Positions 52,809-64,000 of a DNA stretch of 64,000 bases are shown here, piece by piece. A program made the translations under genes and the position numbers. The notes beneath the pieces are model-generated. The model did no database searches and was not told the origin of the DNA. It worked only from the letters and a program-made list of their open reading frames with translations. Source of the DNA: Septoria linicola. Taxonomy: Eukaryota; Ascomycota; Dothideomycetes; Mycosphaerellales; Mycosphaerellaceae. Each line of letters starts with the position of its first letter. Position 1 is the stretch's first letter. Location of the stretch: NCBI GenBank assembly GCA_024114885.1, contig CP099429.1, forward strand, positions 248,001 to 312,000, given 5' to 3'.

Positions 52809-55208
52809 ATGGCGGACGCTCCGCAAACACAGCACTCGATGCTGCAGTCGAAGTTCCCAGTCTCTGTGCCAGAAATGCCAGAGCTCAAGTACGCAAAGGA
52901 CGAGTTCATGGCCTACCTCAAGTCGCTGAGCACGAGCAACCTTGATAACATCCGCAAGCTTTCGGTCACCGACATTGAAACGCCAGGTGATGGTGATGCG
53001 AAGAACGGCAGAACTGTTCAAGATGCACCTCAATCGGCGTTCATGAAAGGCTTGCTCTCCAGCAAGAAAGTGGTCCCCTCATTCGACGAGCAAGACGGCA
53101 AGATGCTCACTGACAATCGAGACGTTTCCCATCGCACGTCTGGGGAGCCTCTCGTCGACCTGTTCTACGAGTTGCAGGAGGGCACCGCCGAGAGCACGTT
53201 GAGCAAGCTGCTCGACGCCGCTTGGGCCGCAGACCCCGATGCAACATTGAAACTGATCTGGAATGCACGATCTATCCACCTGGGCAAGAGCAATCGCAAC
53301 GCGTTCTATCGTGCGGTCGGCTGGCTATATCAGGAGCATCCAGTGACTCTTCTGACCAATCTTCAGTGGCTGGTCCGACCAATCATCCAGAAGAAGGCGC
53401 CAAAGCCGGACCAGAACACGAAGCCAAAGGACGAAGGCATTGTGAATGTCAAGGAGGAGGACTATGACAGCGACTTTACGATGATCGACGATGACGCCGA
53501 GATAATTGAGTCCAAGGACAGCAAGAAGCGTAAGCTCTCTGAAATGGAGTCGGATGATGCTGAATTTGACGTCAAGTTCGGGGTGGCTCATGGCTACTGG
53601 AAGGACCTTCTCAACATCCTAGTCCTTGCGGCCCGCGACGAGCTGAGACTCGGCGGTACACCACGCAGCATACTTAACACGGAGAAGCCGAAAGAGAAGA
53701 AGTATAAGCGTGACTGGACTGAGGGTAAGAAGAAGGAGACGAATAAGGAGCGTCACGAAGCAGTTGAGAAGAAGCTGAGCGAGGACCCAAAATACAAGGC
53801 ACTACACCTCTGTGTCGCACGTCTATTTGCCGCACAGCTCAAACTCGACCTCGCCCGCCTTGAGAAAGGCAATAAGTCAGACATCAAGAAAGTGACGCTT
53901 GCCGGCAAGTGGGCGCCATCAAACAAGGGCATGCACGACCAGCACACAACAATAGTCAGCAGCATCGCAGAACTGCTTCATCCTCTCGATACCGTCTGTC
54001 CTGACGTGGACCCGGCAGATCGCGACCTGTACCTCAAGCACGCCCGCAATGCCTACCAGACCAAGACGTTGTCGACACTGCGTAAGCAACTCGAGATTGT
54101 TGAGCGCAACATCACTGGGAAAACCTTCGAGCAGATAAATTACGACCGCGTTCCATCACTGGCCATGAAGCAGCACCAGTCAACTTTCGCCAAGAAAGAC
54201 TTCGACCGTTTCGACAAATACATCGATGACGTGGCCCAAGGCAAGGCTAAAATCTCTGGTGTTGTCCTCCTGCCATCCGTCATGGTCGCTGAAGCTCTAG
54301 GCAGCAACTTCTCGAACTCAACATGCGGAGCAGGAATAAATGAGCGGATTCAGCAAAAGCTACAAGAGGTTGCGGCGAAGACCACCAGTGGCCAATGGGG
54401 AGCTCTGGTCCAACGAATCAAAGACTCTGGTACGCTGGCAGACTCTATCGCAGTCTGCGATGTGAGTGGCTCAATGTACGCGCCCAGATTCGCTGATGGT
54501 ACACGCCCAATGGACGCTTCTATTGGATTGTCGCTCCTCATTGCTGAGGTCACCAAGCCGCCCTTCGGCGGATCTTTCATCACCTTCGACTCTGAGCCGC
54601 AAATTCTCCGTGTGGGAGGCGAGTCCGACACACGCAGCTTCGCCGAGAAGGTACGCTACATCTCATCTGCACCGTGGGGCATGAGCACGGACTTCGTTGC
54701 AGTTTTTGAGACGCTCATCTTGCCAATGGCTGTCAAAAACAAGCTCAAGCAAGAGGACATGGTGAAGCAAGTGTTCGTCTTCTCAGACATGCAATTCGAT
54801 GCTGCCACGCGAGACGACGACCGCTGGGCGACTTCATATGAGCGCATTCAAGACGAGTACAAGAAGCACGGGTATGAGATGCCGAAGCTCATCTTCTGGA
54901 ATCTGGCTGGTAGTCATACCGCTGATCATGTTTTCGGCCGGCTTGGTGGGAACATGCCAAAGCCAGTGACCGCAGACCAAGAGGGCACAGCATTAGTCTC
55001 TGGCTACAGTCAGGGCCAGCTCAAGATGTTCTTGGACAAGGGTCAGTTCGAAGACGCCGAGGATGAAGAGACGATCGAAACGAAGGATATGGGTGAGGAT
55101 GGCGAGGAGATCGTCAAGTCCACGAAGAAGGCGAAGGATGACCCTCTCGCTACTGTGCGTAAGGCGATCAGCCACGATGCCTATCGTATGCTGAAAGTGG
55201 TGGACTGA
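52809..55208 (+). CDS. DUF2828 family protein with a C-terminal von Willebrand A-like domain
   Basis: Intronless, 799 residues. N-terminal helical part with DAAWAADPDATLKLIWNARS and FYRAVGWLYQEHPVTLLTNL, typical of the DUF2828 family of fungi, plants and some viruses. A charged central segment contains KKRKLSEMESDDAEFD (possible nuclear signal). The vWA-like part has the metal-site motif AVCDVSGSMYAP, SIGLSLLIAEVTKPPFGG, FITFDSEPQI, SSAPWGMSTDFVAVFE and FVFSDMQFDAAT. Related to TROVE/Ro-type RNA-binding architecture, so RNA binding has been suggested for the family, but no function is established. C-terminal acidic/basic tail. Confidence 0.85.
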   Translation: MADAPQTQHSMLQSKFPVSVPEMPELKYAKDEFMAYLKSLSTSNLDNIRKLSVTDIETPGDGDAKNGRTVQDAPQSAFMKGLLSSKKVVPSFDEQDGKMLTDNRDVSHRTSGEPLVDLFYELQEGTAESTLSKLLDAAWAADPDATLKLIWNARSIHLGKSNRNAFYRAVGWLYQEHPVTLLTNLQWLVRPIIQKKAPKPDQNTKPKDEGIVNVKEEDYDSDFTMIDDDAEIIESKDSKKRKLSEMESDDAEFDVKFGVAHGYWKDLLNILVLAARDELRLGGTPRSILNTEKPKEKKYKRDWTEGKKKETNKERHEAVEKKLSEDPKYKALHLCVARLFAAQLKLDLARLEKGNKSDIKKVTLAGKWAPSNKGMHDQHTTIVSSIAELLHPLDTVCPDVDPADRDLYLKHARNAYQTKTLSTLRKQLEIVERNITGKTFEQINYDRVPSLAMKQHQSTFAKKDFDRFDKYIDDVAQGKAKISGVVLLPSVMVAEALGSNFSNSTCGAGINERIQQKLQEVAAKTTSGQWGALVQRIKDSGTLADSIAVCDVSGSMYAPRFADGTRPMDASIGLSLLIAEVTKPPFGGSFITFDSEPQILRVGGESDTRSFAEKVRYISSAPWGMSTDFVAVFETLILPMAVKNKLKQEDMVKQVFVFSDMQFDAATRDDDRWATSYERIQDEYKKHGYEMPKLIFWNLAGSHTADHVFGRLGGNMPKPVTADQEGTALVSGYSQGQLKMFLDKGQFEDAEDEETIETKDMGEDGEEIVKSTKKAKDDPLATVRKAISHDAYRMLKVVD

Positions 55209-55743
55209 GCGAGCTCCTGTTGTGCGAGATCAGCTGTGGTATTGTGTACCATGGCTACGATGTTATGATCTCTCTGGACGAGCGAGAGCGTTGGTTTGGA
55301 GTCTGGTAGCCCTTTACATAGTCAACGCTGCCGCTGTAACAAGATCGACATGACTACGCTTTCCCTGGATGAACAAGGCTGGCCACTAGGTTGCCGTAGT
55401 TTGAACGATCATTGGCTTGGCAAAGATGATTCTGCTGTTCAACAGCGTGTTCGGTTTTCTCGTACACTTGAGCTACACATGAGCTCAAAGTCAGTCTCCT
55501 CAGAGGCTTTGACATGATGTTGCACGCATTGTTAAGTGTATCGGTGTTTTTCGTGCTGGCGTCGTGCTTAGAGTTTGTGTTCAAGTGTGCATCTAGGGTA
55601 CGTCCGTCGTCATCGCTGTTTGTGCGTTGTCCTGCAGCCACAGCCAAGCTCTTGCCAACTTCCGCGGCGACTCCTGAGACGATGACCTCGCGTCAAGCGC
55701 ATTCCCTCTGTATGCACACAAGAACATCAACATTACTATCAAA
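55209..55743. other. intergenic
   Basis: About 535 bases; nothing recognised. Contains the promoter of the exopolyphosphatase-like gene. Confidence 0.4.
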
Positions 55744-57096
55744 ATGCGATATCACGGGGCAATCGTGACTGGCATGCTCGCTTCGGCAGCTTGCGCAGCA
55801 CCATCACCCGATCAGGCTATTCTCAAACCCTCGCCCGTGCGGCCATACAACGGCATCGAAACTGGTGTCGGCCACTTCAGCGAGTGGAGTCGCGCAACCA
55901 AGAAGGAATTCCTGATCGACTGGCAAGCTGGCAAATCTGACGAATGGATCTTTGTGCAAGGAAACGAAGGCGGCGATCTTGATTCCATGACCGCTGCTCT
56001 GACTTGGGCATATCACTTGGAGCACTCGACACAAAATACCTCAAAGCCGATCAAGGCAATTGCATTGCTACAGACGCCGACAGATGCACTGGATCTGCGT
56101 CCTGAGAACAAGCTGGCTCTTGACAACTCGCAGATGAGCACTGGGCATAGCGATTTGTTGACTATTGATGAGCTTCCCGGCTCACCAGAAACTCTTGCTC
56201 GTCAGCTGAAGGGTATCATCTTGGTAGACCATCCGGTGCCATTGCGGAAATGGAATAATGCAAAACTTTTATCAATCTTTGACCACCACGTTGACTCCGG
56301 AGCCGGCCCAGATGCGAAGCCACGCATCTTTGAGAAGGTCGCGAGTTGCACGACTCTTGTCGCACGTCAAATGCTGGACGAGCTAGAGGCTCTGCCAGAG
56401 GAGTATCATATGCCACACGAGCTATTGGAGCTTATTCTTGGCGCTATTGCAATCGACTCTAAGGGCCTTGAACAGGCCACTGAGGAAGATCGCAAAACTG
56501 CGCAACGAGTTCTCGAGCGCAGCAACTGGCATAAGCGCGATCTGGATGACAAGATGCAAAAATTGGCGGAGGAGCTCAAGGATGCCAAGAAAGACCTTGA
56601 CGATCTGACCGTCCGCGATCTTCTGCGACGAGACTACAAGGGAGACCTTGTCGACACTCCATCACCACGCACGCCTACTGTCAGTCTTGGTTTCGCATCG
56701 ATCCCATTCTCGCTGGACGAGCAGATCGAGAAAACCGAGTTCGGTGCTCTCTTCGACTGGTTCGCCATCGAAGCTGCTTGGACAGCGCAAGTCGGCATGG
56801 ACATTTCTGTCGCGCTGAACAAGTACAAAGTCAAAGACGAGCACGGCAAGAAGCAAAAGATTCGAGAGATCGTGCTTGTCGTGCGCAGTGATGTAAGAAT
56901 TGATGAAGATCAGGCTGATGATCTGTTCCGCACTGTCTCCAAGGCTATCGAAGAGGAGCCGACGCTCAAGGCGAAGCCATGGTATCGTGCTGATGAGCTT
57001 GGGCAGAGGCAGATGGTGTGGACGCATGAGCGAGAGGACGCTGGGAGGAAGGTCATCAGGCCGATCATCGAGAAGGCTGTCGAGGCATGGGATTAG
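55744..57096 (+). CDS. DHH-family exopolyphosphatase (PPX1-like) with predicted signal peptide
   Basis: Intronless, 450 residues. Manganese-dependent DHH phosphoesterase that would release phosphate from polyphosphate chains. Motifs: VQGNEGGDLDSMTAAL (motif I), IILVDHPVPL (motif II), SIFDHHVDSG (motif III, DHH), KVASCTTLVARQML, and LGAIAIDSKGL (motif IV). DHHA2 domain in the C-terminal half. The N-terminus MRYHGAIVTGMLASAACAAP looks like a secretion signal, whereas yeast Ppx1 is cytosolic and mitochondrial, so an extracellular or vacuolar role is suggested. No upstream in-frame ATG changes this view. Confidence 0.82.
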   Translation: MRYHGAIVTGMLASAACAAPSPDQAILKPSPVRPYNGIETGVGHFSEWSRATKKEFLIDWQAGKSDEWIFVQGNEGGDLDSMTAALTWAYHLEHSTQNTSKPIKAIALLQTPTDALDLRPENKLALDNSQMSTGHSDLLTIDELPGSPETLARQLKGIILVDHPVPLRKWNNAKLLSIFDHHVDSGAGPDAKPRIFEKVASCTTLVARQMLDELEALPEEYHMPHELLELILGAIAIDSKGLEQATEEDRKTAQRVLERSNWHKRDLDDKMQKLAEELKDAKKDLDDLTVRDLLRRDYKGDLVDTPSPRTPTVSLGFASIPFSLDEQIEKTEFGALFDWFAIEAAWTAQVGMDISVALNKYKVKDEHGKKQKIREIVLVVRSDVRIDEDQADDLFRTVSKAIEEEPTLKAKPWYRADELGQRQMVWTHEREDAGRKVIRPIIEKAVEAWD

Positions 57097-57688
57097 ATAT
57101 CGCTGTAGAGTGGCATGCCTGTGCGTGTGACTGCCTCTCCGGCTAGACATAAGGTAGTCTCTTGATCACTACGAACAAAATCTGCATATGTCCGCAACTT
57201 GCATTTAGCTTAGCCCCCTCACAAATCTCGAGTGTCAGGCGATGTACAAGAACTGGTAGCAGCGCACGATGCTTGGAAACCACTATCCGTCATACAGCAC
57301 TATTTCTAAGCGGCCGGCGACTCAAACCATGGCCAGCTGCGCTTAAGATGCACTAGCTGTCGCGTCGCTGGTTGGAAACCGGCGCGGCATTGACTACTTG
57401 TGTATCCTTAGAAAACCTTCCGCTAATCATAACTGCTACCCACTCTTGCACGTAGTTCAGTGTTCACCAAAGGATTATGACCTGGTACAGTATCGAACTA
57501 TGTCGATGGCCTCATATAATTATGGCAAACTTAGAGAATATATATGAAATTGAAGGTGAAGTGCCAGGGAGTAAGGTGAAGGACTCAATTGATGTAAGCT
57601 ATGATAGAAGACACCACTTGGTATGTTCATGTCATCGTTCCAAGGTTCGCAAGGGTCGTGAACTTCGTCATGCATATTACTGGGCTCT
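57097..57688. other. intergenic, convergent 3' ends
   Basis: About 590 bases. No gene recognised; the stretch around 57500-57600 is A/T-rich. Confidence 0.4.
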
Positions 57689-58682
57689 CTAGATCGAGGC
57701 TACCGCCACGTCCCTCCCACTAAACTGCGAAAAGCTATGCCAGCTTGAAAACGACTTGCGCTCCGGCGCAGACACAGATCGGATTGACTGTGGTGGCGAA
57801 GGGTATAACATTCTCTCCTGCTCCGCAACAGACAGCGTTCTCGGCCTTTGAGGCGACTGTAATGCCAATGTGACTTCCGACTCGCGCTCGGGCGCCGAAA
57901 CAGGTTGAGATGACTGTGGTGACGAAGGGTATAGCATTCTTTCCTGCTCGGCCACGGACAGAGTTCTTGACCTTCGAGGCACGTGTGCTGCCAATGTAAC
58001 CTCTGACCCATCGAAGGACTTTCTCTCCCAAGTCTGCACCAGGTCGGATTGTCTAAAGACATATCTCCGTTGACGGTGGACGACTATGGCGGCGAATGCG
58101 AGTTGTGTAATGTACCTGGTGAACTATTAGAGCGAGACTTACAGGGGTGGCGAGGGGACTTACATGATGATAAGTGTCGGCACAGCCGCAGAGGGCGCTG
58201 ACGCGCTTGCTATGTACCATTCGAAGAACGGAACCGGATTGTAGTCATGGTAGATCTGTGGACAATAGCCTGGTGTGGCCATGGTCTCCGAGCCACTGAT
58301 GCAGAACTGCCAGAGCACGATCTGCCCGGCCCATATGCAAATAGCTGCGCTTGACGAGATGACGACCCATACTGGTGCCAGACGATCTGTCCAGAGGCAG
58401 AATGTTTCCGAGATGGTCGCGATGCCAAACAGGATCGGTGTCGTACACCAGAAGAAACCAAGGATCCTTGTGACAGGTTAGGTTGTATCACTGCAGTTGA
58501 CGTAGAGATGAGACTCACGCCCGATCCTTGATGTAACTGCCTCGATCGCCCTCAAGTTCCACAGCAGCTGCATTGAAGATGGAGAGGACGAAGATCGCCA
58601 AGGTGTTGGCCACGATCAGACCAGAGACTACTGGCATGCCAACACGACCCACTCGTCCTTTCCATGGTGCTCGCATGGCCAT
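57689..58682 (-). CDS. four-helix membrane protein (MARVEL-like) with duplicated cytoplasmic tail
   Basis: Three exons, 58682-58519, 58466-58164 and 58115-57689, with introns 58467-58518 (GTGAGT..ACAAG) and 58116-58163 (GTAAGT..ACCAG), give 297 residues. Membrane helices: MPVVSGLIVANTLAIFVLSI, AILGFFWCTTPILFGIATI, VWVVISSSAAICIWAG and PSAAVPTLIIMYITQLAFAA. The tail holds two copies of a ~42-residue unit that begins SEVTLA and contains RTLSVAEQERMLYPS and VSAPER. The topology fits MARVEL-type proteins of plasma membrane domains, but the sequence family is not certain. Start at ATG 58682. Confidence 0.7.
57745..57996 (-). repeat. in-frame tandem duplication (~126 bp) in the membrane protein gene
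   Basis: Two adjacent ~126-bp units encode nearly identical 42-residue segments with RTLSVAEQERMLYPS in both. Boundaries are approximate. Confidence 0.75.
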
Positions 58683-60384
58683 ATCTACTGCATGAACTCG
58701 TATTGTTGATAAAATGCTAGTCGAGCTGAAGCGAACAGAACTGCACACGGTATGCCCCTGCCTCTATACTTATCTACAACATGATCAGGCTGTCCGTCCT
58801 GTGCAAGTTTACACCAACATGCTGAGCGGTCTGCACGCAGCCTCGTGCGGGGGAAGCATTTCTGGCTTTCAAACGGAGGCTTTGCAAAGCAAACATGCCG
58901 CAGCACTTGCATGAATGCGGTCTTGAAACGTTCTGTCTGCATCCTGCCAGCGACTAGAATGAGAGCTTGAGTGCCACGCGGGACATGTTGTCGAGGCTGC
59001 TCGAGGGCAGCAGTATAGACTGGATGCGAACAATGCGGGATGATCAAGAGTGGCTTCTACAGCTGTGCGAGATTGGTTGTGCGATTCTGCAAGGCTGTGC
59101 TTCTGTCAGCGTGGGAGAGCTTCGCCGAGCTTAAGAATAAATCTCGGAGGATTCAGTGTTGGTTGTTTGAGGGGCGCAGCAGCTGTGTGCTCGCAGATCA
59201 ACGGCACATTTAATGGTGCCTAAGGCTTGAAATGATGCGCATTCGAAGTGCACAACCGATTGTTGGCTGTTCGTCTTCCTAAAGATGTTGCACAGAATAA
59301 CAGCATAGCAAACAGCCCATATTTGCTGTCAGAAGAGATTGCGCAGCTGCAAAGCAAGCGACCCTGTAGTTCTAGCCGAGATAACCCGCAGGCAGCCGCA
59401 CACACAGGCGAGAACAGGCCATCGCCATCTATGTCTCATGTTCGTGTTCTGTTCAGGCCTAGGAGCACAGCTTTCATCGACAATGGCGTAGAAGTGTATG
59501 AAGACCGGGTGCAGTCGCAGAAACCTGCTGTGGCCCCTGGTAAAGCCACCGATCAGAAGATCTGTGAAACAGTGGCCAGATCGAGATGGATCTCGTATGC
59601 TTGCATGAGCTGTCTCGGGCACCGATCACTGTGCCACGGTATTGCTTGCAGTTGTACCATCGCCATGTCGTGAAGAACTTCCCGAGCACAGCAGCATGCA
59701 CAGTTAGAAGCAACGATTCCGCACAACCGCGAAACCAGCTCCTGCGATGACGCCTCGAATGTTTGAGATCACAGATCAGAGATCCAGCATGGCGGCCACC
59801 CTGCCGTAGTTTGCAGCGTGCCGAGCTGCCAAAAATCCTGTACAGCGATGCGTCGACTACACAGTCGCGCTACGTCGACAAGCTGTGTGATATCTTCACA
59901 GCACCCCAGTCCATGATGTTGTTGCCGGGCGTTCCTGTGCGACGTTGTTGATCAGATTCTCCGCCGTTTGCTCGATGACATGACCACAATTCGAAATCGG
60001 CCAATGCGACAGTCCAGGCTAAGATGCCAGAGAGTTTCCGGCCGGACGAGGTGCCGACCTGTAGACCCCCCTTATAGTGGAGCCGCACATCTCATAGTCG
60101 TTCTTTTTGTGATCCCACGATCGCATCTAGCTTCACGATCTGAGCTAGTGCGGTCGGCTGCATGCACGGTATCACAACTTTCTCTTCCACTTTCCATCTC
60201 TGCGTTTTGCCTCTTGTGCTCTCCAAACGTCTTCCTGTACAGTACACCTCGGAAACGGCTGCACGCTTGGGAACCGTAATTTTCTCTGGGCGGCATTGCG
60301 ACTTGATTTACACGACACTTGCTGTGCACGGCAACCTTTGCAGATTTTTCTGGATTCACAACAGGACCAGCGCTCCAAGCAAAG
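58683..60384. other. large intergenic region
   Basis: About 1.7 kb between divergent genes, the largest gap in the window. I looked at both strands and saw only short open frames without motifs. Confidence 0.4.
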
Positions 60385-62674
60385 ATGCCCAAAGCACTTC
60401 AAAAGCGCGGCAGGCGCATGAAAAGGAAGCACGAGGACGAGCCTGAAGAACTCGCCACAGAGACTTCTCCCAAGCGGCAAAAGGCAAATCACGATACCAA
60501 CGGAATGGTCGGCGCCGAACAGAACCAGATGTCTTCACTTGAGTATGGCGAAGATATGTCTGGAGCCTATCCTGGCGGCGCAGAGAAGGCTTTCTTCGGC
60601 GTGCTCGACGAACAAGAGCAAGAGTTTTTCAAAAATGCGGACTCTTTACTTGAACAGAACGATTTCCCGAATGCCGAGGAGCGGGCAGCATTTCTACAGA
60701 GTGTGTTCAGAGAAGCGGACGATAAGGCCCTGAAGCTTGCACAGAGTCAGTCGTGCTCGCGAGTGCTGGAACGGCTGATCAAATTATCTACGGCTTCGCA
60801 GCTGAAAGGATTATTTCAGAAGTTCAGCGGCAAGTAAGTGGCGATATTGATTTGCACACAATTCACTCACAGTACTGACTTTTCTTAGCTTCATACACCT
60901 TCTCTCTCACAGATTTGCTTCGCACTGCTGCGAGTCTCTTTTCACATATGCAGCGCCATATGTCAGTGAAGAACTCAAGGCCAAGCCTTCAGACCTCAAA
61001 TCCGAGAATGCCGACGAGATTTTTGTGTCTATGGAAAATCTGTTTCTGCATACTCTGGCCGAGCTTGAGGGCAACTTTGGGTACTTGCTAACAGAGAGAT
61101 ACGCTTCGCACGCGCTACGGATTCTCCTTCTCGTGCTTGCTGGAGAGCCAATCTCGACTGATTCCATGAAGACCCTGCTTCGTAGCAAACGAAAAGAAGG
61201 TGTTCCTGGCAAAGGTGGCGAAGAAGCGACAGGGAAGTCGAGAGCTGTACCGAAGTCATTCTCCACTGCGTTGGAGAAGCTTATCAGTGACAGTGTGGCT
61301 GGTCTGGATACCGATAAGCTGCGAGGCCTGTCGACTCACCCGAACGCGAATCCGACTCTGCAAGTACTTCTCACCTTGGAACTGACACATTACGGTAAAC
61401 AGCGAGGCAAGGACGACAAATCTATCATACGTACATTGCTACCCGACGAACCGTTCACAGCGGATTCCAACAGCGCAGGATTCCTCTCAGGTTTGGTTTA
61501 TGATCCCATTGGTTCCCATTTGGTGGAGAAGATCATCGAACATGCCCCGTCGAAACTCTTCAAGAGCATGTACAAGTCCTTTTTCAAGGAACGGCTAGCA
61601 TCGCATGCTCGCAACGAAGTGGCGACGCACGTTGTCTGCCGCATTTTGGAGCGTCTAGGGTACGATGATTTGCTTGAAGCTCACGAGATCCTCGTTCCCG
61701 AGATTCCTGGTCTGCTTTCAAAACATTGGACCGCCATGACCCAGACGATTATTGAGCGCTGCACGGTGCGGGACATTGACACACAAGCAATCGCTGTTCA
61801 AATCGATCAATTCTACTCGAGCGAAAAGGGTTTCGACATTGCCAAAATGCTGCGTGCAGATGAGAAGGATGGAGGTGCGGGAGTCACTGCTCCTAATGGT
61901 GGCGCCGGTACTGGCTCGAATGGAGCAGCCACGTTCTTCCCAAGACCAACAGAATCGACCAAAGTACAGTTCAACATTCTTGCACAAGCTATGTTGATCG
62001 TACCTGGTTCGCTAAGTGCACTGGTACTTGACTCGCTCATCTCACTGGAAAAACATGCATTATTGGCGATGGCAAAGGACTACATCGTCACGAGAACGCT
62101 TCAACAAGCACTCACAACCAAGAACGCATCAATGGTCGAACGAAGAAAGCTTGTTGCTCGTTTCCAAGGCAACATTGGTGAAATGGCGCTGGATAAGTCT
62201 GCATCGCATGTGGTTGACTGCATCTGGGAAGGAACGCATGGTCTAGCCTTCATCCGGGAGCGTATCGCTGAGGAGCTAGCTGAGAATGAGGCTTCGTTGC
62301 GAGATTCTCCTAGTGGGAGAGCTGTGTGGAAGAATTGGAAGATGGATATCTACAAGAGGCGGCGGCAAGAATGGGTCCGTCAAAGTCGGATCAAGGCGAG
62401 CAACGACGGTTTCCAGGCATTTTCTGAGATTGAGGCGCAAAAAGAGGAAGGCGTGAAGAAGACGCCTCTGCAGATCGCCCGAGAACGCCACGTTCAGAAC
62501 AAGATCAAATCCGAGAAGAAGGAGAAGGACGTCAAGCAAGAGACCAAGTCAGAAAGTGGAGATGTGAAGGTGAAGAAGGAGAAGGGGTCGAGATCAAGCA
62601 AAAGCTCCAACGGATCTATGGCTGGACCTAGCACGCGGCCACAGCGGGTACGAGCTGCAGCAGCGACTTCGTGA
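60385..62674 (+). CDS. NOP9: nucleolar Pumilio-repeat protein Nop9
   Basis: Two exons, 60385-60833 and 60889-62674, with intron 60834-60888 (GTAAGT..CTTAG), encode 744 residues. Basic N-terminal nuclear signal (RGRRMKRKHEDE, SPKRQK). Pumilio-like repeats are spread over the protein: SQSCSRVLERLIKL, RFASHCCESLF, RYASHALRILLL, YDPIGSHLVEKIIEHAP, NEVATHVVCRILERLGY, KDYIVTRTLQQAL and MALDKSASHVVDCIWEG. Lys-rich tail. Nop9 binds the ITS1/20S pre-rRNA region and guards the site D cleavage during 40S assembly in the nucleolus. Length matches fungal homologues. Confidence 0.9.
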
Positions 62675-62945
62675 TATGGAGAATCTTGGCCCACTCCAAG
62701 CCGAACTGTTCAAGGGATTGTGTTCGGCGCCTATTCGGACTAGTGGATCTTTCCCCAGACCCATTGCATCATTGCATCATTTCTGGCGTAAATTTCTACG
62801 TAGCACTTGGGTGACTATAGATGGAGACCACACCTGGTGAGGCAAATTGACTTTCCAATCTCAACACTCTTGTCATCACTGGCATTTTCTTTGCGGCAAA
62901 ACAGCCACCACACAGCACTCCACACTTCTACTTGCTTATCGAATC
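62675..62945. other. intergenic
   Basis: Short gap with a small ATTGCATC direct repeat near 62764-62780; presumed promoter of the decarboxylase gene. Confidence 0.4.
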
Positions 62946-64000
62946 ATGACAGCAGGCCATCCGAATGGACAAGTGAACGACACTAACGGGTTGTGGCAGC
63001 CAACTAAAGACATTAAGCCTTTAGCAAGAGCGAAAGAGGCAGAAGATGTGGGTCAAGTCCACGCCGTGGCTGAGACTTCATGCTAACTCACGCCACAGCT
63101 CCTCACAGCCGTGCAACAACTGGTCATCAACTTCATTCAGAAAGCCGACGACGATGCGTCTAGCAAATCTCAAGGCCAGAACCTCGATAAGCCCGTCGGT
63201 GGTCCTAGATCTGTGTTACTGGAACAACATGCCCCGAAGGAGCTCCAGCAATTAGTGGGCTGCGCACTACCCGAGCACGGCCTTGGTAGAGACGGCTTCA
63301 TTGATATGGTCAAGAAGATCTACCAATACAGTGTCAACATCTGGGATCAGGGCTTTCTCGACAAGCTCTATGCTACGACTACTCCTGTTGGCCTGGCTGC
63401 TGACCTGGTCTTAAGCTCTCTCAATACAAACTTGCACACGTACCAAGTATCTCCCAGCCTGACCATCGTGGAGAAACAGACTGCTCGTGCGTTGGCTGAG
63501 ATGTTTGGGCTCAAAGGTGTGAATGCTGGTGGTGTTACACAGCCTGGTGGTTCTGCTGCGAATCAGTCCAGCATGGTCATTGCACGGAACAACCTTTTCC
63601 CAGAAACCAAAACCGAAGGCAACGGCAGTAGGAAGTTTGTGCTCTTCACCTCTGCGCATGGTCACTACAGCGTTGAGAAAGCAGCCCAAATGTTTGGCTT
63701 CGGGTCCCAGGCAGTCAGAGCTGTGGCAGTGGATGAACGAGGATGCATGATTCCGGAATCGCTGGACGCGGCGATCAAGCAAGCAAAAGAAGCTGGCGAG
63801 ACTCCATTTTATATCAACGCTACTGCCGGCACGACTGTTCTAGGCTCGTTTGACCCTATCGACAAGATTGCGCTTGTCGCGCGAAAGCACAACCTCTGGC
63901 TACACGTGGATGGCTCCTGGGGTGGCTCGGTCGTCTTCAGCGATAGGCAGCGTTACAAGCTGAAGGGCGTTGAGCTCGCAGACTCAATCTCGATCTGTCC
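62946..64000 (+). CDS. PLP-dependent group II decarboxylase (glutamate / cysteine-sulfinate decarboxylase type), 3' partial
   Basis: Exon 1 62946-63047, intron 63048-63098 (GTGGGT..CACAG, branch GCTAACT), exon 2 to the window edge. Motifs: IWDQGFLDKLYATTTPVGL, LNTNLHTYQVSPSLTIVE, NAGGVTQPGGSAANQSSMV (cofactor phosphate binding), FTSAHGHYSVEKAAQMFGFG, INATAGTTVLGSFDPI and LWLHVDGSWGGSVVFS with the Asp that contacts the pyridine nitrogen. The window ends just before the expected HK motif with the PLP-binding Lys. Members decarboxylate glutamate, aspartate or cysteine sulfinate; which one cannot be told here. Confidence 0.85.

Overview
This is a stretch of a filamentous ascomycete nuclear genome. 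The gene set (2EXR-family arrays, fungal tannase and arylsulfatase, WSS1, OCT1, MIC26/27, NOP9, ECO1) and the many short introns (44-68 nt, one of 104 nt) with GT..AG ends and CTRAY-like branch sites fit a Dothideomycete, most likely Mycosphaerellales. That placement is an inference from gene style, not a database match. I saw no rRNA, tRNA, transposon, CRISPR array or virus-like gene.

Layout. 0-12 kb is rich in secreted and surface proteins: the 3' part of a GH78-type rhamnosidase, a membrane-anchored pepsin-like protein lacking its first catalytic Asp, a Pro/Glu-rich GPI-type wall protein, an S1/P1 nuclease fragment, a small secreted Cys-containing protein, a MAPEG membrane protein and a tannase/feruloyl esterase. 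12-18 kb holds an arylsulfatase, the cohesin acetyltransferase ECO1 and ureidoglycolate lyase, the last preceded in the same frame by a 54-codon ORF. 18-29.5 kb is a one-strand tandem array of nine 2EXR-domain genes. 30-42 kb has a MICOS subunit, the divergent mitochondrial octapeptidyl peptidase OCT1, a CorA-like transporter and a long hybrid histidine kinase. 42-46.5 kb is a second 2EXR cluster: one gene with a stop, one truncated, one intact, one relic. 46.5-64 kb is mostly housekeeping: an AAA+ ATPase, WSS1, a DUF2828/vWA protein, a DHH exopolyphosphatase with a signal peptide, a four-helix membrane protein with an internal duplication, NOP9 and the start of a PLP decarboxylase.

Two kinds of breakage should be kept apart. 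Single-base indels in A runs (GH78 at 902-905, tannase at 11418-11420, a 2EXR gene at 44078-44082) look like possible sequencing errors. By contrast four 2EXR genes each carry exactly one in-frame TGA (22363, 25127, 26242, 42762) with no indel, and the family C-terminus stays readable after it. This is the most interesting pattern here: recent pseudogenisation by substitution, a shift to short proteins, or UGA read-through.

The genes do not form one pathway. The first 15 kb suggest plant polymer breakdown and host or environment interaction. OCT1 and the MICOS gene share a short divergent promoter of about 200 bp and both serve mitochondria.
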